Shown one piece after another: positions 33,721-44,811 of a stretch of DNA of 64,000 bases. Source of the stretch: Closterium sp. NIES-65 (taxonomy: Eukaryota; Streptophyta; Zygnematophyceae; Desmidiales; Closteriaceae). The DNA lies in assembly GCA_948144175.1 (NCBI GenBank), contig CANXME010000053.1:1736001-1800000 (forward strand), written 5' to 3'. The stretch's first letter is position 1. The number at the start of each line of letters is the position of its first letter. The notes below the pieces were generated by a model. It had not been told where the DNA came from, made no database searches, and saw only the letters and a list, made by a program, of their open reading frames with translations. A program made the translations under genes and the position numbers.

Positions 33721-33755
33721 GATTTGCGGCGAGGGGTGCTTTCGTCGAGTTGTTC

Positions 33756-34533
33756 TTATAGTGAGTAGTATGGTGGCGATCCGGTGATGCAGGAGTCTGT
33801 TGTTCTTGCCATGCAGCTTACGATGTTTCTTGCGCCTTGCGCAGGCTTTGTCGTTGATGTCGTTGAGGACTGTACTTGATTGGTGGGATACACTTGTGTA
33901 GAAGCAACTTGACTGCTTGAGGGTCGAAGTTGACGTTGCAGCGGCGTTGATTGCTGCTGATTCGGGCAATGTGTGCGAGGGTGTCCTGATGTCTTGCAGA
34001 GATGGCAGAACGGTGGTACGTACTGTTGAGCTTGATGTTTGTTCTGTCGATTGTTGTTGTTGTTGTAGCGCCGTTGAGTGTGGAACGCGAACTCTGGTGC
34101 TGACGCTCTCAGCGTAGGTCGTTCTTCGTATAGGTCCATTACCTGCTGTTCAGCGTAAATTTCGGCGCAGATTGCCGCTTTGGAGATCCTCCCGTGAGCT
34201 CGGAGGATAGCTCGAATAGAGCGCCAATGAGGGTCGAGGCCAGTGATGACAATTGTCACGAAGGCTTCTTCGGATATTGATCCTCCGCATCGAAGGAGTC
34301 TGTCGCGCAATCCACGACAACTGCTGATATACGCCATCTCTTTTTTGCCGGGTTTCATTTCCACTGTTGTCAGCTGTGCCATGAGACGACTTTGATTAAC
34401 ACTGTCTCTTGCTTAATACAAGTTCTTCAGGTGGTTGTACGCAAGCTCGGCGGAGTTGTCGTATCCACGATAAGACCGGATGTTCTACTGCTCGTTCGGA
34501 GTTATGTTTCACAGAAGAATTGTATACGCCATC
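33756..34533 (-). pseudogene. Copia G Gag, C-terminal part with zinc knuckle
   Basis: A Gag domain segment (YISSCRGLRDRLL, FVTIVITGLDPHWRSI) followed by an Asn/Gln-rich stretch and a canonical CCHC knuckle CHLCKTSGHPRTHC (CX2CX4HX4C). This contrasts with the unusual knuckle of B-E and H. The upstream end stops at the J target duplication AGCGA (34534-34538). Confidence 0.8.
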
Positions 34534-34538
34534 AGCGA

Positions 34539-34670
34539 TGTGAGAGAACTGAGGAATGAAGAAGAGGGGAGTTCACTAGCAAACATTGGGATACATATAG
34601 CAAACCCTAAAAGGGTTGTACTCACTATAGAGTACCCCACTGCAGACTAGAGAAACATAATATTCTGACA
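34539..34670 (-). repeat. Element J 3' LTR
   Basis: TGTGAGAGAACTG...ATTCTGACA; partner of 36358-36486 with a small indel and a few substitutions. Confidence 0.92.
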
Positions 34671-35599
34671 CACCCCCATAGTCAAAGTGGGGTGTAATCA
34701 GCACAACAAGCAAAGCAGAACAAGCTCAGGGTGGATCACAATGTCACCACACATTCTGAGCACAAGTACAAGAAGCAACAGTTTAAAGTTCACAAATGTA
34801 AGCAAAGCTAGAGGCTATCGCAGAGGGCAAGTGTGGAGGAGGAGGGACTATGAGAGGAGAGGAGGTAGTGGGCGGCAGCTGAAGCTGCTGGCACACGGCG
34901 CAACTGGAGCAACTGGCACACGGGCAACTGGAGCAACTGGCACACTGGCAACTGGAGCAACTAGCACACGGGCTACTGGAGTAACTGGCTCCGCGGCTAA
35001 CTCTGAGCGGCAGGAGCAACGGACTCACGGGCGACTGGAGCAACGAGCTCACGGGCGACTGGCGCAACGGGCTCACGGGCGACTGGCGCAACGGTCTCAC
35101 GGGCGACTGGAGCTGCGGGCTTCACGGCGGCCACCCCCTTCAACCTCCCCAAACTATCCCACCCCCATTTCACACACCCCCTACTGCACCCCTAGGTTCA
35201 CTCACACCCCACCCCCTAGCACCACTCCGTCGACTCCCACACACCCACCCCCCTCAGCGGCAGCTGCAGCAGTGGGAGACAGAGGAGGAGGAGGAGGAGG
35301 AGCAGGGGAGACCACACACCCGCCACCCCCTACTCGCCACCCCCAGACCCTAACACAGGGCAGGGCGGGACGGCGGGTAGGGAGGGTACGGGGGGGGGGG
35401 GGGGGCGACGCGCGGCCTCCCAGGGCGCCAAAACAGGCGGCAGAAGGGGCGGCGCTCTACCCCCCTCCCCCAGGTGCCCCCGAGGGAGCCGCGACGGGCG
35501 ACGGGAAAAGAGGGGGGGGGCGGTGCACGTGCCCCCGGTGCGCCGCGACTGGCGACGTAGCATGTCCGGGGCGGGGCCGGGGCAGGGTCGAGGAAGGGC

Positions 35600-36260
35600 C
35601 GAAAGGGGCGGCGACGGGGCCGCAAGTGGCGGCGACGGGGCCGCTGGAGGCGGCGACGGGGCCGCTGGAGGCGGCGACGGGGTTGAAAGGGGCGGCGACG
35701 GGGCCGTTAGGGGCGGAGACGGGGCCGCTGGCGGCGGCGACGGGGCCGATAGAGGCGGCGACGGGGCCGCTAGGGTCGGCGACGGGGCTGCTGGCGGCGG
35801 CGACGGGGCCGATAGAGGCGGCGACGGGGCCGCTAGGGTCGGCGACGGGGCCGCTGGCGGCGGCGACGGGGCCGATAGGGGCGGCGACGGGGCCGTTAGG
35901 GGCGGCGACGGGGCCGCTGGCGGCGGCGACGGGGCCGATAGGGGCGGCGACGGGGCCGCTAGGGTCGGCGACGGGGCCGCTGGCGGCGGCGACGAGGCCG
36001 ATAGGGGCCGCGACGGGGCCGCGAAGGGGCCGCGAGGGGCCTGAGAGGTCGGCGACGGGGCCGCTGGCGGCGGCGACGGGGCCGATAGGGGCGGCGACGG
36101 GGCCGCGAAGGGGCCGCGAGGGGCCTGGAAGGGCGGCGACGGGCCGCGAAGGGGCCGCGAGGGGCCTGAAAGGGGCGGCAACGGGGCCGCGAAGGGGCCG
36201 CGAGGGGCTGAGAAGGGCGGCGACGAGGCCGCGAGGGGTGGCGACGGGGCCACTAAGGGT
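35600..36260 (-). repeat. GC-rich leader minisatellite of element J
   Basis: About thirty imperfect ~20-bp units of GGCGGCGACGGGGCCGNTAG, degrading rightward into GAAGGGGCCGCGAGGGGCCT units. It occupies the position between primer site and gag in the autonomous elements, although no gag follows. Confidence 0.88.
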
Positions 36261-36320
36261 CGCGCGAGGGGCACGCCACGGGGCGTGCAGAGCACAGAGT
36301 AGCAGCGGAAGCAGTTAGGT

Positions 36321-36357
36321 GGGCCCACAGGCCAGGAGCGTAGATGCTCTGATAGCA
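36321..36357 (-). promoter_or_regulatory. Element J primer-binding site and GGGCCC leader motif
   Basis: Primer site TGCTATCAGAGC (36346-36357) and GGGCCC (36321-36326). Flanking AGCAGCGGAAGC and GGGCCCACAGGCCAG closely match element I. Confidence 0.82.
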
Positions 36358-36486
36358 TGTGAGAATTGAGGAATGAAGAAGAGGGGAGTTCACTAGCAAA
36401 CATTGGGATACATATAGCAAACCCTAAAAGGGTTGTACTCACTATAGAGTACCCCACTACAGACTAGAGAAACATAATATTCTGAC
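36358..36486 (-). repeat. Element J 5' LTR
   Basis: 129 bp, TGTGAGAATTG...ATTCTGACA, followed by AGCGA. Confidence 0.92.
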
Positions 36487-36491
36487 AAGCG

Positions 36492-36947
36492 ACTGATACG
36501 TGTACCGTTGCTTGTCGTACTGCGTCCCGTATGTTAGGTATGGCAGGGATCCGTCGAAGAATCCGAGAATTTTTGTGCCTTCCATCATCAGCTCGAACTC
36601 AAATGACCAGGTATAAAAGTCTTTGCCGTCGAAAGGTATCGATGTCTGCAGTTTCAAGACGTGCGCGTTTTGCGATTGTACCTGAAGCGCGTCCAGTGTT
36701 TTTTCTTGTCTAGATGGAGGCTGTTGGTGTGGCATGAAGCTTATGGAGCCGCGTTGAGGCTCGTACGGAGCAAAGGTAGGTTGCTGCTGGTTTCCGCGCA
36801 CATAGGATGAGCCGTCGAGGCTCATTGGAGTAACGCCGTTGTTGTTGTCGCTATTGTTTGATTACGCAGGAGCTGTTTGCTGGTGCTGCTCGTAGAAGGA
36901 CATGAAGAAGAAGAATTTCTCCATCATACTTGGGTCGAAGCCTATTA
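36492..36947 (-). pseudogene. Copia G Gag fragment between J and E
   Basis: Encodes the Gag core of G (MSLDGSSYVRGN, IPFDGKDFYTWSFEFE, LPYLTYGTQYDKQRYTYQSL). A TAA lies after QQTAPA, and the same TAA is present in the second copy at 44002. The right 260 bp (36687-36946) duplicate 43827-44086. Confidence 0.8.
36687..36946 (-). repeat. 260-bp direct duplication, left copy
   Basis: Same length as 43827-44086, no gaps, about four substitutions (roughly 98.5% identity by eye). The two copies flank the truncated copia E. Confidence 0.9.
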
Positions 36948-39900
36948 CCACGCTGCTGTAGCTCACGAGCAAGAAAGTAGCGGAGAGCAATGTGCTTTGT
37001 TCTGTGCTCTAGTCTCTGCTCTCGACAAAAGGCCAGCATGGCCTTGTTGTCTACGTACAGGACTGGAGGAGAACGAGGCGGCTCTCCAAGGTCGGTCAGC
37101 AAGTAGGTGAGCCAGCGAAGCTCCTGAGCAGCCATGGCCCCTGCGTAGATCTCAGCCTCACAACTGGAGCCGAGAACAGAAGACGAGCGAATAGCCTGCC
37201 ACGAAACAGAGCCGGAACCAAGGCTGAAGGTGTAACCCTGTGACGACCGCTGCGTAGCCTGGTCGTCAGCCCAAGAAGCGTCTGCGTGACCAGTGAGGAC
37301 CACTGGACTCCGCCCTCCAAGCACTAGCCCCATGCCCGACGTACTGCACAAGTAGCGCAACACCCTCTTCGCTGCAGCCATGTGCTCTGGTCTGTGTCTC
37401 CCAGGAGCAACATAGCGTGCGAGAATGCTAAGAGGGTATGCAAGGTCAGGTCGTGTCCAGGTCATCAGGTACATGAGGCAGCCCACAAGCTCTGGGTACG
37501 GGCCACTCGACTCTACGGACTCATCCGAAGGCAGAGCTGAGAGCGAGTGGCGAGTAGGCAGAGGAGTGGCCTGAGGCGAGGAGTACGTGAAGCCGAAGGA
37601 CCTGCTGAAGGACCTGCTGCACCATGTGTGACTGAGTCAAGGTGATGGTGCGGCGTGCTCTGTCCCGGGTGATCTGCAAGCCAAGGTAGCTGCGCACTTC
37701 ACCCAGGTCTGTGCACGTGTGTCTCTTCTGCAGCTCGGACTTCACGTAGGCGAGTCCAGCAGTGTCAGCTGTGGCAAAGACCAAGTCGTCGACGTACACG
37801 AGGATGTAGAACGGCGGCAAAGAAGTGTCGATGCGCAGAAACAACGACGGGTCAGCAGTAGAGGGAGCAAACCCAAGAGCCGCAAGCGTAGTCCTCAGTG
37901 TGTCGTGCCACTCACGCGGTGCCTGGCGGAGACCGTAGACTGGCCGCCGGAGGCTCCACTGGGTGCCAGGAGGAAAAGACCCAGTGAAACCAGGTGGGCG
38001 ACGCAGCCAGATCTCCTCGTGCAGGCTGCCCTGCAAGAAAGCAGTGCTGAAGTCAAGAAAGTGTAGCTCGTAGTCACGGTGAGCAGCTATGTGCAGCAGT
38101 ACCTGAAGAGTGGTCATCTTCGGAGTGGGAGAGAAGGTCTGAAAGTAGTCAACTCCCTACCGCTGACTGAAGCCACGAGCCACGTAACGCGCCTTGAAGA
38201 CAGGCGGAGAACCCGGCGGCCGCTTCACCCTGAAAATCCACATGCCACTGACGATGTTCGCCCAGGAGGGGGGACAGCGTCAACGTAGGTGCCTGTGGAC
38301 TTCCAGGAAGCTATCTCTGCCATAGCTGCCTGCCACTGAGAAGAGTAGGGACCCTCTATCGCCTCCGCGTAAGAGCGCGGAGTCGGGATGTCAAGTGCAT
38401 CCGGGTCTCCCTCAGGGGTAAGCAGTACGGACACGAGATGAGGTGAAGCAGCGGCCAAGCACTGGAACTCCTCCTGCCTGTCCTCAAGGACGTCCGTGCC
38501 AAGGGCACACTCACCCCCGACGGACGGAGGACAGACAGACTCAGACTCAGCGACAAGACTAGCAGCGTAGTCTAGACGACAGCGAGCAGCAAAGTCGACG
38601 AGCTCAGCAACTAGGGCAGACGCAGCAGTGGACTCAAAAGAAGGGTCAGTGACGACAGTAGCAAGGAGACGCGTGACAGTAGGACTGGTAGCACGAAGAG
38701 AGTCCAACTCCGGGTCGGGAAGAGTAGGAAGAGAGGACTCAGGAGGAGAAGGCAAAGGGGCACGCAGAGGAGCAATGGACGGGCGCAGAGACATCCGGTG
38801 CGTGCCAGGGACAGGAGGAGGACGCTGACGCGAACCGCAACCACTAGTGCGCGCAGTACGGATAGGCGACGCAGGGCGAGACGCAGGCTCACGACGCTCA
38901 GCAAGACCTCCAGTAGGACCAGTGTAGGGAGAAGGAGCAGGCAGTGGGGAGGCGGGCTGTAACTGTAACCGTGACTCGACAGGCTGTGGACACTCTAAGG
39001 GAGGAGGAGGACCGAGAGAAGGCGGGAGACCAAGAACCTGCTGAAGGAGCGGAACGAAGTACGGCCGCTGCCGTGCAGCGACTCCAGAACCAGCAGAGAC
39101 ACCAGCGCCAGGGTCCTCCGCACCAGCAGTAGCTCCAACGCCCGACTCCACAGCACCAGTAGCAGCACCAGCTCGAGGGTCCTCAGCACCAGCAGCAGCT
39201 CCAACGCCCGGGTCCTCAGTACCAGCAGCAGCTCCAACGCCAGGGTCCTCCGCACCAGCAGCAGCTCCAACGCCCGACTCCACAGCACCAGCAGCAGCAC
39301 CAGCTCCAGGGTCCTCAGCACCAGCAGCAGCTCCAACGCCCGGGTCCTCAGTACCAGCAGCAGCTCCAACGCCCGGGTCCTCAGCACTAGCAGCAGCACC
39401 AGCGCCCGGGTCTGCAGCACCAGCCGTAGCTCCAACGCCCGGGTCCGCAGCACCTGAAACAGCTCCAACCTCTGGGGCCGCAGCATCAGCAGAACCAGTA
39501 GAGTCTCCAGCACCAATAGCACCACCAGCAGCAGCGGGGTCCGCGACACCAGGCGCGCCACTCCGAAGAGTGCAGCGCCGCTCGTACCACTCACGGATCC
39601 GCTCACGGGAGGGGAGCTCCCGGCTAGGAGGAGAAGCACTAGCACCAGTCCCACTAGTACGTCTGGCTCCAGAGGTACCTCTCCTGAGGCTGCAGTACTG
39701 GAAGTACCACTCACGCAGCTGCTCCGAGGAGAGGGCTCCGCCAGGTGTAGGACCCTCAGGCTCAGGACCTCCAGACTCAGAACCCCCAGACTCCGGACTC
39801 TGCGGCTCAGCACCCCCAGGCTCAGTACTCCCAGGCTCAGCACCCCAAGGCTCAGCACCCCCAGGCTCCGCACCCCCAGGCTCCGCACCCCCAGGCTCCG

Positions 39901-41748
39901 CACCCCCAGGCTCAGCACCCCCAGGCTCCGCACCCCCAGGCTCAGCACCCCCAGGCTCCGCACCCACAGCAGGACGAGAGTCGACAGCTACCTCAACAGG
40001 CTCAACCGGGTCTACCTGAGACACACCTGAGGGAGCGGCACCCTGAGGGGGGAGGGGGTCTACGACAGCAGCACCTGGCGCGAGGAAGAGAGGCGGGGGG
40101 GGGAGCGGGGCAGTGCGGTAGGGGAAGAGGCGGTAGTAGGGGACGGACTCGTCAAAAGTGACGTCCTGAGAGGGCAAGACTCGGCGTGAGGTGGCGTGGT
40201 AAAACTGCCAACCAGGCGCGTCCGGGACAAAGCCGAGAAAGACGCAGGGAACAGCATGGGAGGAGAGCTTCTCCGCAGACGTATCGCGGACAAAAGCTCG
40301 AGATCCCCAGACCCGGAAACGCGACGCATCGCCAACCTCCGCCGTCCACAGCAGTGTGGGCGAGGTCTCCGGCAAGGAGACACGGGGCCAGAGGTTGAGC
40401 TGATGCGCAGCGTACCGGACCGCAAACGGCCACAGAAAGTGGGGGGCAGCCGCATGGATCAAGGAGGTACGGGCGACCTCCATGACCAGGCCAATGCGGC
40501 GCTCCGCAACCCCATTCTGCTGTGGTGAGGCCGGAAGCGTGAACAAGACTGCTCAATGCCGTGCTCAGCACAGTAGGCTGCCAAGAGGTCGGAGGAGAAC
40601 TCACCACCTCTGTCAGAGTGCAAGCGAAGGACAGGAAAGTCCAAGTGGAAACGCTCGCTGAGCTGGAGACGGGCTCTGCGGATCCAAGGGATCAAGACAT
40701 CAGGGACCTCACCCTTGGTGCGCAAGGGGAAGACCGTGGTGTAGCGCGAGTAGTCGTCAACAACTATCAGGAAGTACCTCTCCTGAACCTGACCACGGAC
40801 GCGGGCTGGGCCCCACACGTCCATGTGGAGCGTCTGCAAGGGAGCAGTCGTCGGGGGAAAAGAGGAGGAGTGAGGAGCGGCGCGCTGCCGCCCCTCGACG
40901 CAGGGAAGACAGGGAGGAGCAAGCGAGGGTGGGAGGGGAGGGAGTACTCTGGGAAGACCGGAGACAAGGTACCGGGAGTGCATGGCACGAAGGCGCTGCA
41001 CAGACGGGTGGCCAAGTCGGTGGTGCCAGAGGACAGTCTCGTGCGCCAGAGAGCGACACGAGCAGGGGGCAGACAGCTGACCTGACGCGGACGCAGACGC
41101 AGACGCAGCGACTTGAGGGGACTCAGTAGTCAGTGTGTACAGGTCCGACCCCGGCTGCCGAGTGAAGGTAGCCAAGTGGCGGCCCGTACGAGCACACGTG
41201 CAGTGTGTCACGCGCTCGTAGGCAGGGGTGAACTGGTGAACACCCCCGTCCTGGAGTGCACTACCTGCCACCAAGTTCGTAGAGAACGAGGGGAGGTGGA
41301 GACCTGACAGCATGCCCGACGGGACCGCAGGACAGGGAAGGACAGTGGAGGAGGTCGCAATGACCGAACCCCCAGAGGGGTCAGCGAGGGAGACAGCAAC
41401 TGGCCGAGCAAGCGGCTCAAGGGCAGTGCGGTCACGAAAGAAGCAGCGAGAAGCACCTGAGTCCAGTGTGAAGGTGTGCAGTGCTGCCGTCGACTCAGTA
41501 CCAGGGGGGGCAGACACACAAGCACCTAGAGCAGCTGCCTCACCAGCACCTGGGGTAGTAGACACGCGAGTACCTGGAGCGGCAGACGCACTAGTCCTAA
41601 TGCCCGGGTCGGGCGGCACACACAGGTACTCAGCACCCTCTCCACTAGTAGACATCACATACATAGCAGTGTGAATAGCATCAAAGTCTAGAGCATAGAT
41701 ATCAATCCCCTTCTTCAGGAGATCAACCCAGCGGGACAGCTCAGTGGC
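36948..41748 (-). pseudogene. Copia E Pol (several lesions, 3' truncated)
   Basis: Protease DSGASRCFF, zinc region (LWHHRLGHPS, CLPCVEG) and integrase core (LHMDVWGPA, HSDRGGEF) run in one frame from 41664 to about 40545. There a shift follows, and QNGVAERRIG opens the next frame (40546-38225). That frame carries GAEPG repeats, two LREWY-type motifs (SSEQLREWYFQY, RERIREWYERR) and 11-residue GAAAGAEDPGV-like repeats (39110-39450). Further breaks occur at about 38268, 38160 (Gln to stop) and 37600. RT YVDDLVFA and RNase H HADASWADD, SCEAEIYAG and YVDNKAML remain readable. It ends at ELQQRG. Confidence 0.87.
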
Positions 41749-42969
41749 CTAAGGGAACTGAACACGCCGAGCGTTGTTGAGACGAGCGATGCAGCGCTGT
41801 GTGGCGTGCGGTCCCCCACACGGCTGACCAGTGCGGTCACCAGTGCGAATGACGTACGTGCAGCTAAAGCCACCCCCCCCCCCCCCCCCCCCGTGCTGAG
41901 AGTACCACTCACGGACCTCCTGGGGCGACGGAGTGTGCTGCTGGCTCTGATCACCGCCAGCGCCTCCACGACCACCACCACCGCCGCCACCTCCTCGACC
42001 ACCCCAACCCCTGCCGCCGCCGCGTCCACCGCCACCCCCACCACCACCTCCGCCCCTGCCACCTCCCCTGCCGCTGCCGCCACCACCCCCACCGCTGCCA
42101 CTAGCCCCTCCAGTCGCGCCACCACCCCCACCGCCGCCACCGCCCCCACCACCGCCTCCCCCGCTGTCACCGCCACCGCCCTTGCCCCCTTTGCCCTTGC
42201 CGCTGCGGCGCCCGCTCGAAGCAGACGCAGTCCCGACCTTCTCAGCACCAAGGAGGTCGACAGCAGCAGCAGAGGCGACAGAGGGAAGAAGGGGGGAAGG
42301 AGAACACCCCTCAAAGAACGGGGTACGGGGGCCGCCACGAGAGGCACCTACAGCGACTATGCTAGCCTCAGCTGCAAGGAGTTCCTTCTCGAGGAGGGCA
42401 ATGGTGAGCTCAGTGGGGCAGCGAGCTAGGAAGTGGTCCCTGACTGAGCGTAGAGTGTCAGGGAGGCGGGTGACTAGGTGGTAGAGAGTGAGCCAGAGTG
42501 GGGGTGGGTTCTTGGCAAGGAACTCATCAGGCATGGCGGCGCGGAAGCGAGCCTCACTAGTGCGGAGGTGCGTAATGAGGTCAGCGACTGTGTGGAAAGA
42601 GGCTAAGTCGGGGAACAGGTAGGGAAGAGAGAGACGGCCTAGTGCAGCAGAGGCCGGTGAGGAGTAGCGGGCAACGACAGCAGTGTACAGTGCCTGTGCA
42701 GTCTTGTGCTGCCCAAAGTGCTCGCGCTCATCTATCGGCAGGGAGTTGCGAATAGCGAAGCGAGCGTGGGCGTCACGAGTCTGCCACTGTGAGCGAGCAG
42801 TGCTGTCAGCAGTAGCAGCAGGAGCAAGAGCATGGCCTAGGGCGTGATCGTACAGTGAGATGTCCTCCTTGGCAGTGAGCTGTAGGAGGAGGTGTAGGTC
42901 ATCTAGCCAAGTTTCGAACTTCACTGGGCGGCCCTTAGCATCGAAAGCCAGTACAGGAGGGCTAGCCAT
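41749..42969 (-). pseudogene. Copia E Gag, ending at a premature stop
   Basis: ATG at 42969-42967 (MASPPVLAFDAKGRPV); 406 codons to a TAG at 41749-41751 that falls in the same frame as Pol, so Gag and Pol were one frame. Order: capsid-like domain with LPYLFPDLASF, a Gly-rich stretch (about 41950-42180), SPQEVREWYSQHGGG (about 41893-41927), and knuckle CX13CX3HX4C (41795-41868). Apart from the stop it looks intact. Confidence 0.88.
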
Positions 42970-43009
42970 AGTAGTAGTAGGAGTAATAGCAGTAGGGGCA
43001 CCCCAAAAA

Positions 43010-43640
43010 CAGTAGGCAGTGCGACTCAGGTAGGGCGGCTCGGTCCAGTACGGGCGGCGCGGCTCGGTTCAGGTAGGGCGGCGCGGCTCGGGAAGGGCGG
43101 CGCGGCTAGGTTCAGGCGGCGCGGCTCGGTTTGGGCTGGGCGGCTCGGTTCGGGCGGCTCGGTTCGGGCGACTCGGTTCGGGATGGGAGGCTCGGTTCGG
43201 GTGGCTCGGTTCGGGCAGGGTGGCTCGGTTCGGGCTGCTCGGGTCGGGCGGCTCGTTCTGGGGGGGGGGGGCGATCAGGGCCTCTAGGGGCGAGCGCGGG
43301 GCCGTAAGGGGCCGCTAAGGGCGAGCGCGGGGCCGTTCGGGGCCTCTAGGGGCGAGCGCGGGGCCGTAAGGGGCCGCTAAGGGCGAGCGCGGGGCCGTTC
43401 GGGGCCTCTAGGGGCGAGCGCGGGGCCGTAAGGGGCCGCGAAGGGCGAGCGCGAGGCCGATTGGGGCCTCTAGGGGCGAGCGCGGGGCCGTTAGGGGCCG
43501 CTAAGGGCGAGCGCGTGGGCCGACGGGGCCTTAAGGGGCGGCGCGCGAGTCGCTAAGGGGCGGGTCGCGGGTCGCGGGGCCTTAGAGGGCCGTGAAAACC
43601 GAGGCGCCCTAGGGCACAGGTAGGTAGGTAGGTAGGTAGG
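43010..43640 (-). repeat. GC-rich leader minisatellites of copia E
   Basis: GGCTCGGTTCGGGC-type units (43030-43260), then ~31-bp units of GGGCGAGCGCGGGGCCG alternating with GTAAGGGGCCGCTAA and GTTCGGGGCCTCTA (43260-43560). A GTAG tetranucleotide run lies at 43619-43642. Confidence 0.85.
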
Positions 43641-43647
43641 TAGTGGT

Positions 43648-43693
43648 GGGCCCTAAAAAAAAATCGGTCCTAGGAAGGACCTGCTCTATACCA
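43648..43693 (-). promoter_or_regulatory. Copia E primer-binding site and GGGCCC leader motif
   Basis: Primer site TGGTATAGAGC (43683-43693), hairpin GGTCCT-TCCT-AGGACC, then GGGCCC at 43648-43653. Confidence 0.8.
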
Positions 43694-43826
43694 TGTTGAA
43701 ATGAATGAACAGGAATGATTGAACTAATAGTGAAATCAGTACAAGTACCTAACCCTAGAATTGTGTACCCCCTTATAGGCTAACCCACTGTAGCCTAAAC
43801 AAGCACAACATATATAATGTTTGACA
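43694..43826 (-). repeat. Copia E 5' LTR
   Basis: 133 bp, TGTTGAAATG...TTTGACA. Identified from TG...CA ends, the adjoining primer site and resemblance to the LTR cores of A-D. No partner copy is present. Confidence 0.85.
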
Positions 43827-44229
43827 GCGCGTCCAGTGTTTTTTCTTGTCTAGATGGAGGCTGTTGGTGTGGCATGAAGCTTATGGAGCCGCGTTGAGGC
43901 TCGTACGGAGCAAAGGTAGGTTGCTGTTGGTTTCCGCGCGCATAGGATGAGCCGTCGAGGCTCATTGGAGTAACGCAGTTGTTGTTGTCGCTATTGTTTG
44001 ATTACGCTGGAGCTGTTTGCTGGTGCTGCTCGTAGAAGGACATGAAGAAGAAGAATTTCTCCATCATACTTGGGTCGAAGCCTATTGCCTGGTTCGCGGG
44101 AGTTTCAGTAGACTCAGGTGCTGGTCTTGTTGCCGTGCCTCCCTCTGTCTGTAGGCCAGAGGCTGGAGGTGGAGTAGGAGTAGTGCCGGGAGAGCCATTG
44201 GAAGAGCTTCTCTCCTTCTGTGTTGCCAT
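43827..44229 (-). pseudogene. Copia G Gag N-terminus (with right copy of the 260-bp duplication)
   Basis: ATG at 44229-44227 (MATQKERSSSNGSPGTTP), a Ser/Thr/Pro-rich start, then FDPSMMEKFFFFMSFYEQ and a TAA at 44002-44004. Bases 43827-44086 repeat 36687-36946. Confidence 0.8.
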
Positions 44230-44278
44230 GTCTTCTGGTGTTGTAGGAGTGTTAATAAAGTTGGATCTTGCCTTGTGA

Positions 44279-44733
44279 GCTCTCATACCATGTTGGGCTG
44301 AGAGAAAACCCTTAGGATCTTTCAAGGCTAAGACCCTGAGTAGGAATGTTGTAGTTGCGGAAGCGTTCTTAGTGAACTTTGTTGAACCAACTTGCACTAG
44401 TGTGTGAGAGCAAGAGATTGATTATAGCAAGGTAATACAAAGGTATTTATAAAATTACAATGGATATAAAAAGGTGCAACTAACTGTTTGCTGTTGCGGT
44501 TCGATATAGTGACGACTCGGGCAACAGCTCAATACCGAATCAGTTGTTTGTCCTTGCTGTCGCGCTGTATTCCGCTAAATTAAAGGTCGCTGACCTTTGA
44601 CCTTCTCGTAACCTCCAGCTGTTACTTTCTGTCAACCTCATCGGTTGACTCGCCATTGCTTCGTTGAGATTCGACTCGTTTGCAGTCTATTGTTTCGACA
44701 CAACATGAGCGTTTAAATTACTTGTTTCCAACA
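44279..44733 (-). repeat. Copia G 5' LTR with primer-binding site
   Basis: LTR 44291-44733 (443 bp) bounded by TGTTGG...CCAACA on the minus strand. It is followed by TGGTATGAGAGC (44279-44290), one mismatch from the standard primer site. No 3' LTR survives. Confidence 0.75.
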
Positions 44734-44777
44734 CTGGGAAAGGGTAATTGAAAAAAATGCGGCCGTCAGTCAGTGCA

Positions 44778-44811
44778 ATCAGGGCGTTTTACCCTGATAA
44801 CGAGAGCCCTG
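44778..44811. mobile_element. Isolated end of the hAT-like MITE family
   Basis: ATCAGGGCGTTTTACCCTGA and GAGAGCCCTG closely match the right end of the MITE at 52188-52725 (ATCAGGATGTTTTGCCCTGA, GTGGGCCCTG). No left end or target duplication is seen. The rest of 44734-45363 holds no other feature I can name; it is the upstream region of the acyltransferase gene. Confidence 0.55.

Larger units (their letters stand above)
34539..36486 (-). mobile_element. Non-autonomous LTR element J (no coding capacity)
   Basis: LTRs at 34539-34670 (132 bp) and 36358-36486 (129 bp), TSD AGCGA at 34534-34538 and 36487-36491. Orientation is minus: primer site TGCTATCAGAGC beside the right LTR and a G-rich purine tract beside the left. 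The interior has the conserved copia 3' UTR block (34725-34766), repeats of an ACTGG-CA/ACGGGCGA type (34890-35120), a C-rich stretch, and a 20-bp GC-rich minisatellite (35600-36250). No Gag or Pol domain is visible in any frame. Mobilisation in trans is inferred. Confidence 0.92.
36948..43826 (-). mobile_element. Copia element E, 3' end missing
   Basis: Minus-strand copia with a 5' LTR (43694-43826), primer site, leader, gag and pol, but it ends abruptly at 36948 inside the last ~60 residues of RNase H. It has no 3' UTR, purine tract or 3' LTR. It therefore has no normal target duplication; a 260-bp piece of copia G flanks it instead. Confidence 0.9.
31431..44733 (-). mobile_element. Copia element G, 3' truncated, carrying insertions J and E
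   Basis: A minus-strand copia of a lineage distinct from A-E and H. 5' LTR at 44291-44733, gag at 43827-44229 and 36492-36947, more gag at 33756-34533, protease, then integrase to 31431. RT and RNase H are missing. J (TSD AGCGA) and truncated copia E interrupt gag. A 260-bp piece of its gag is present on both sides of E. Confidence 0.82.
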
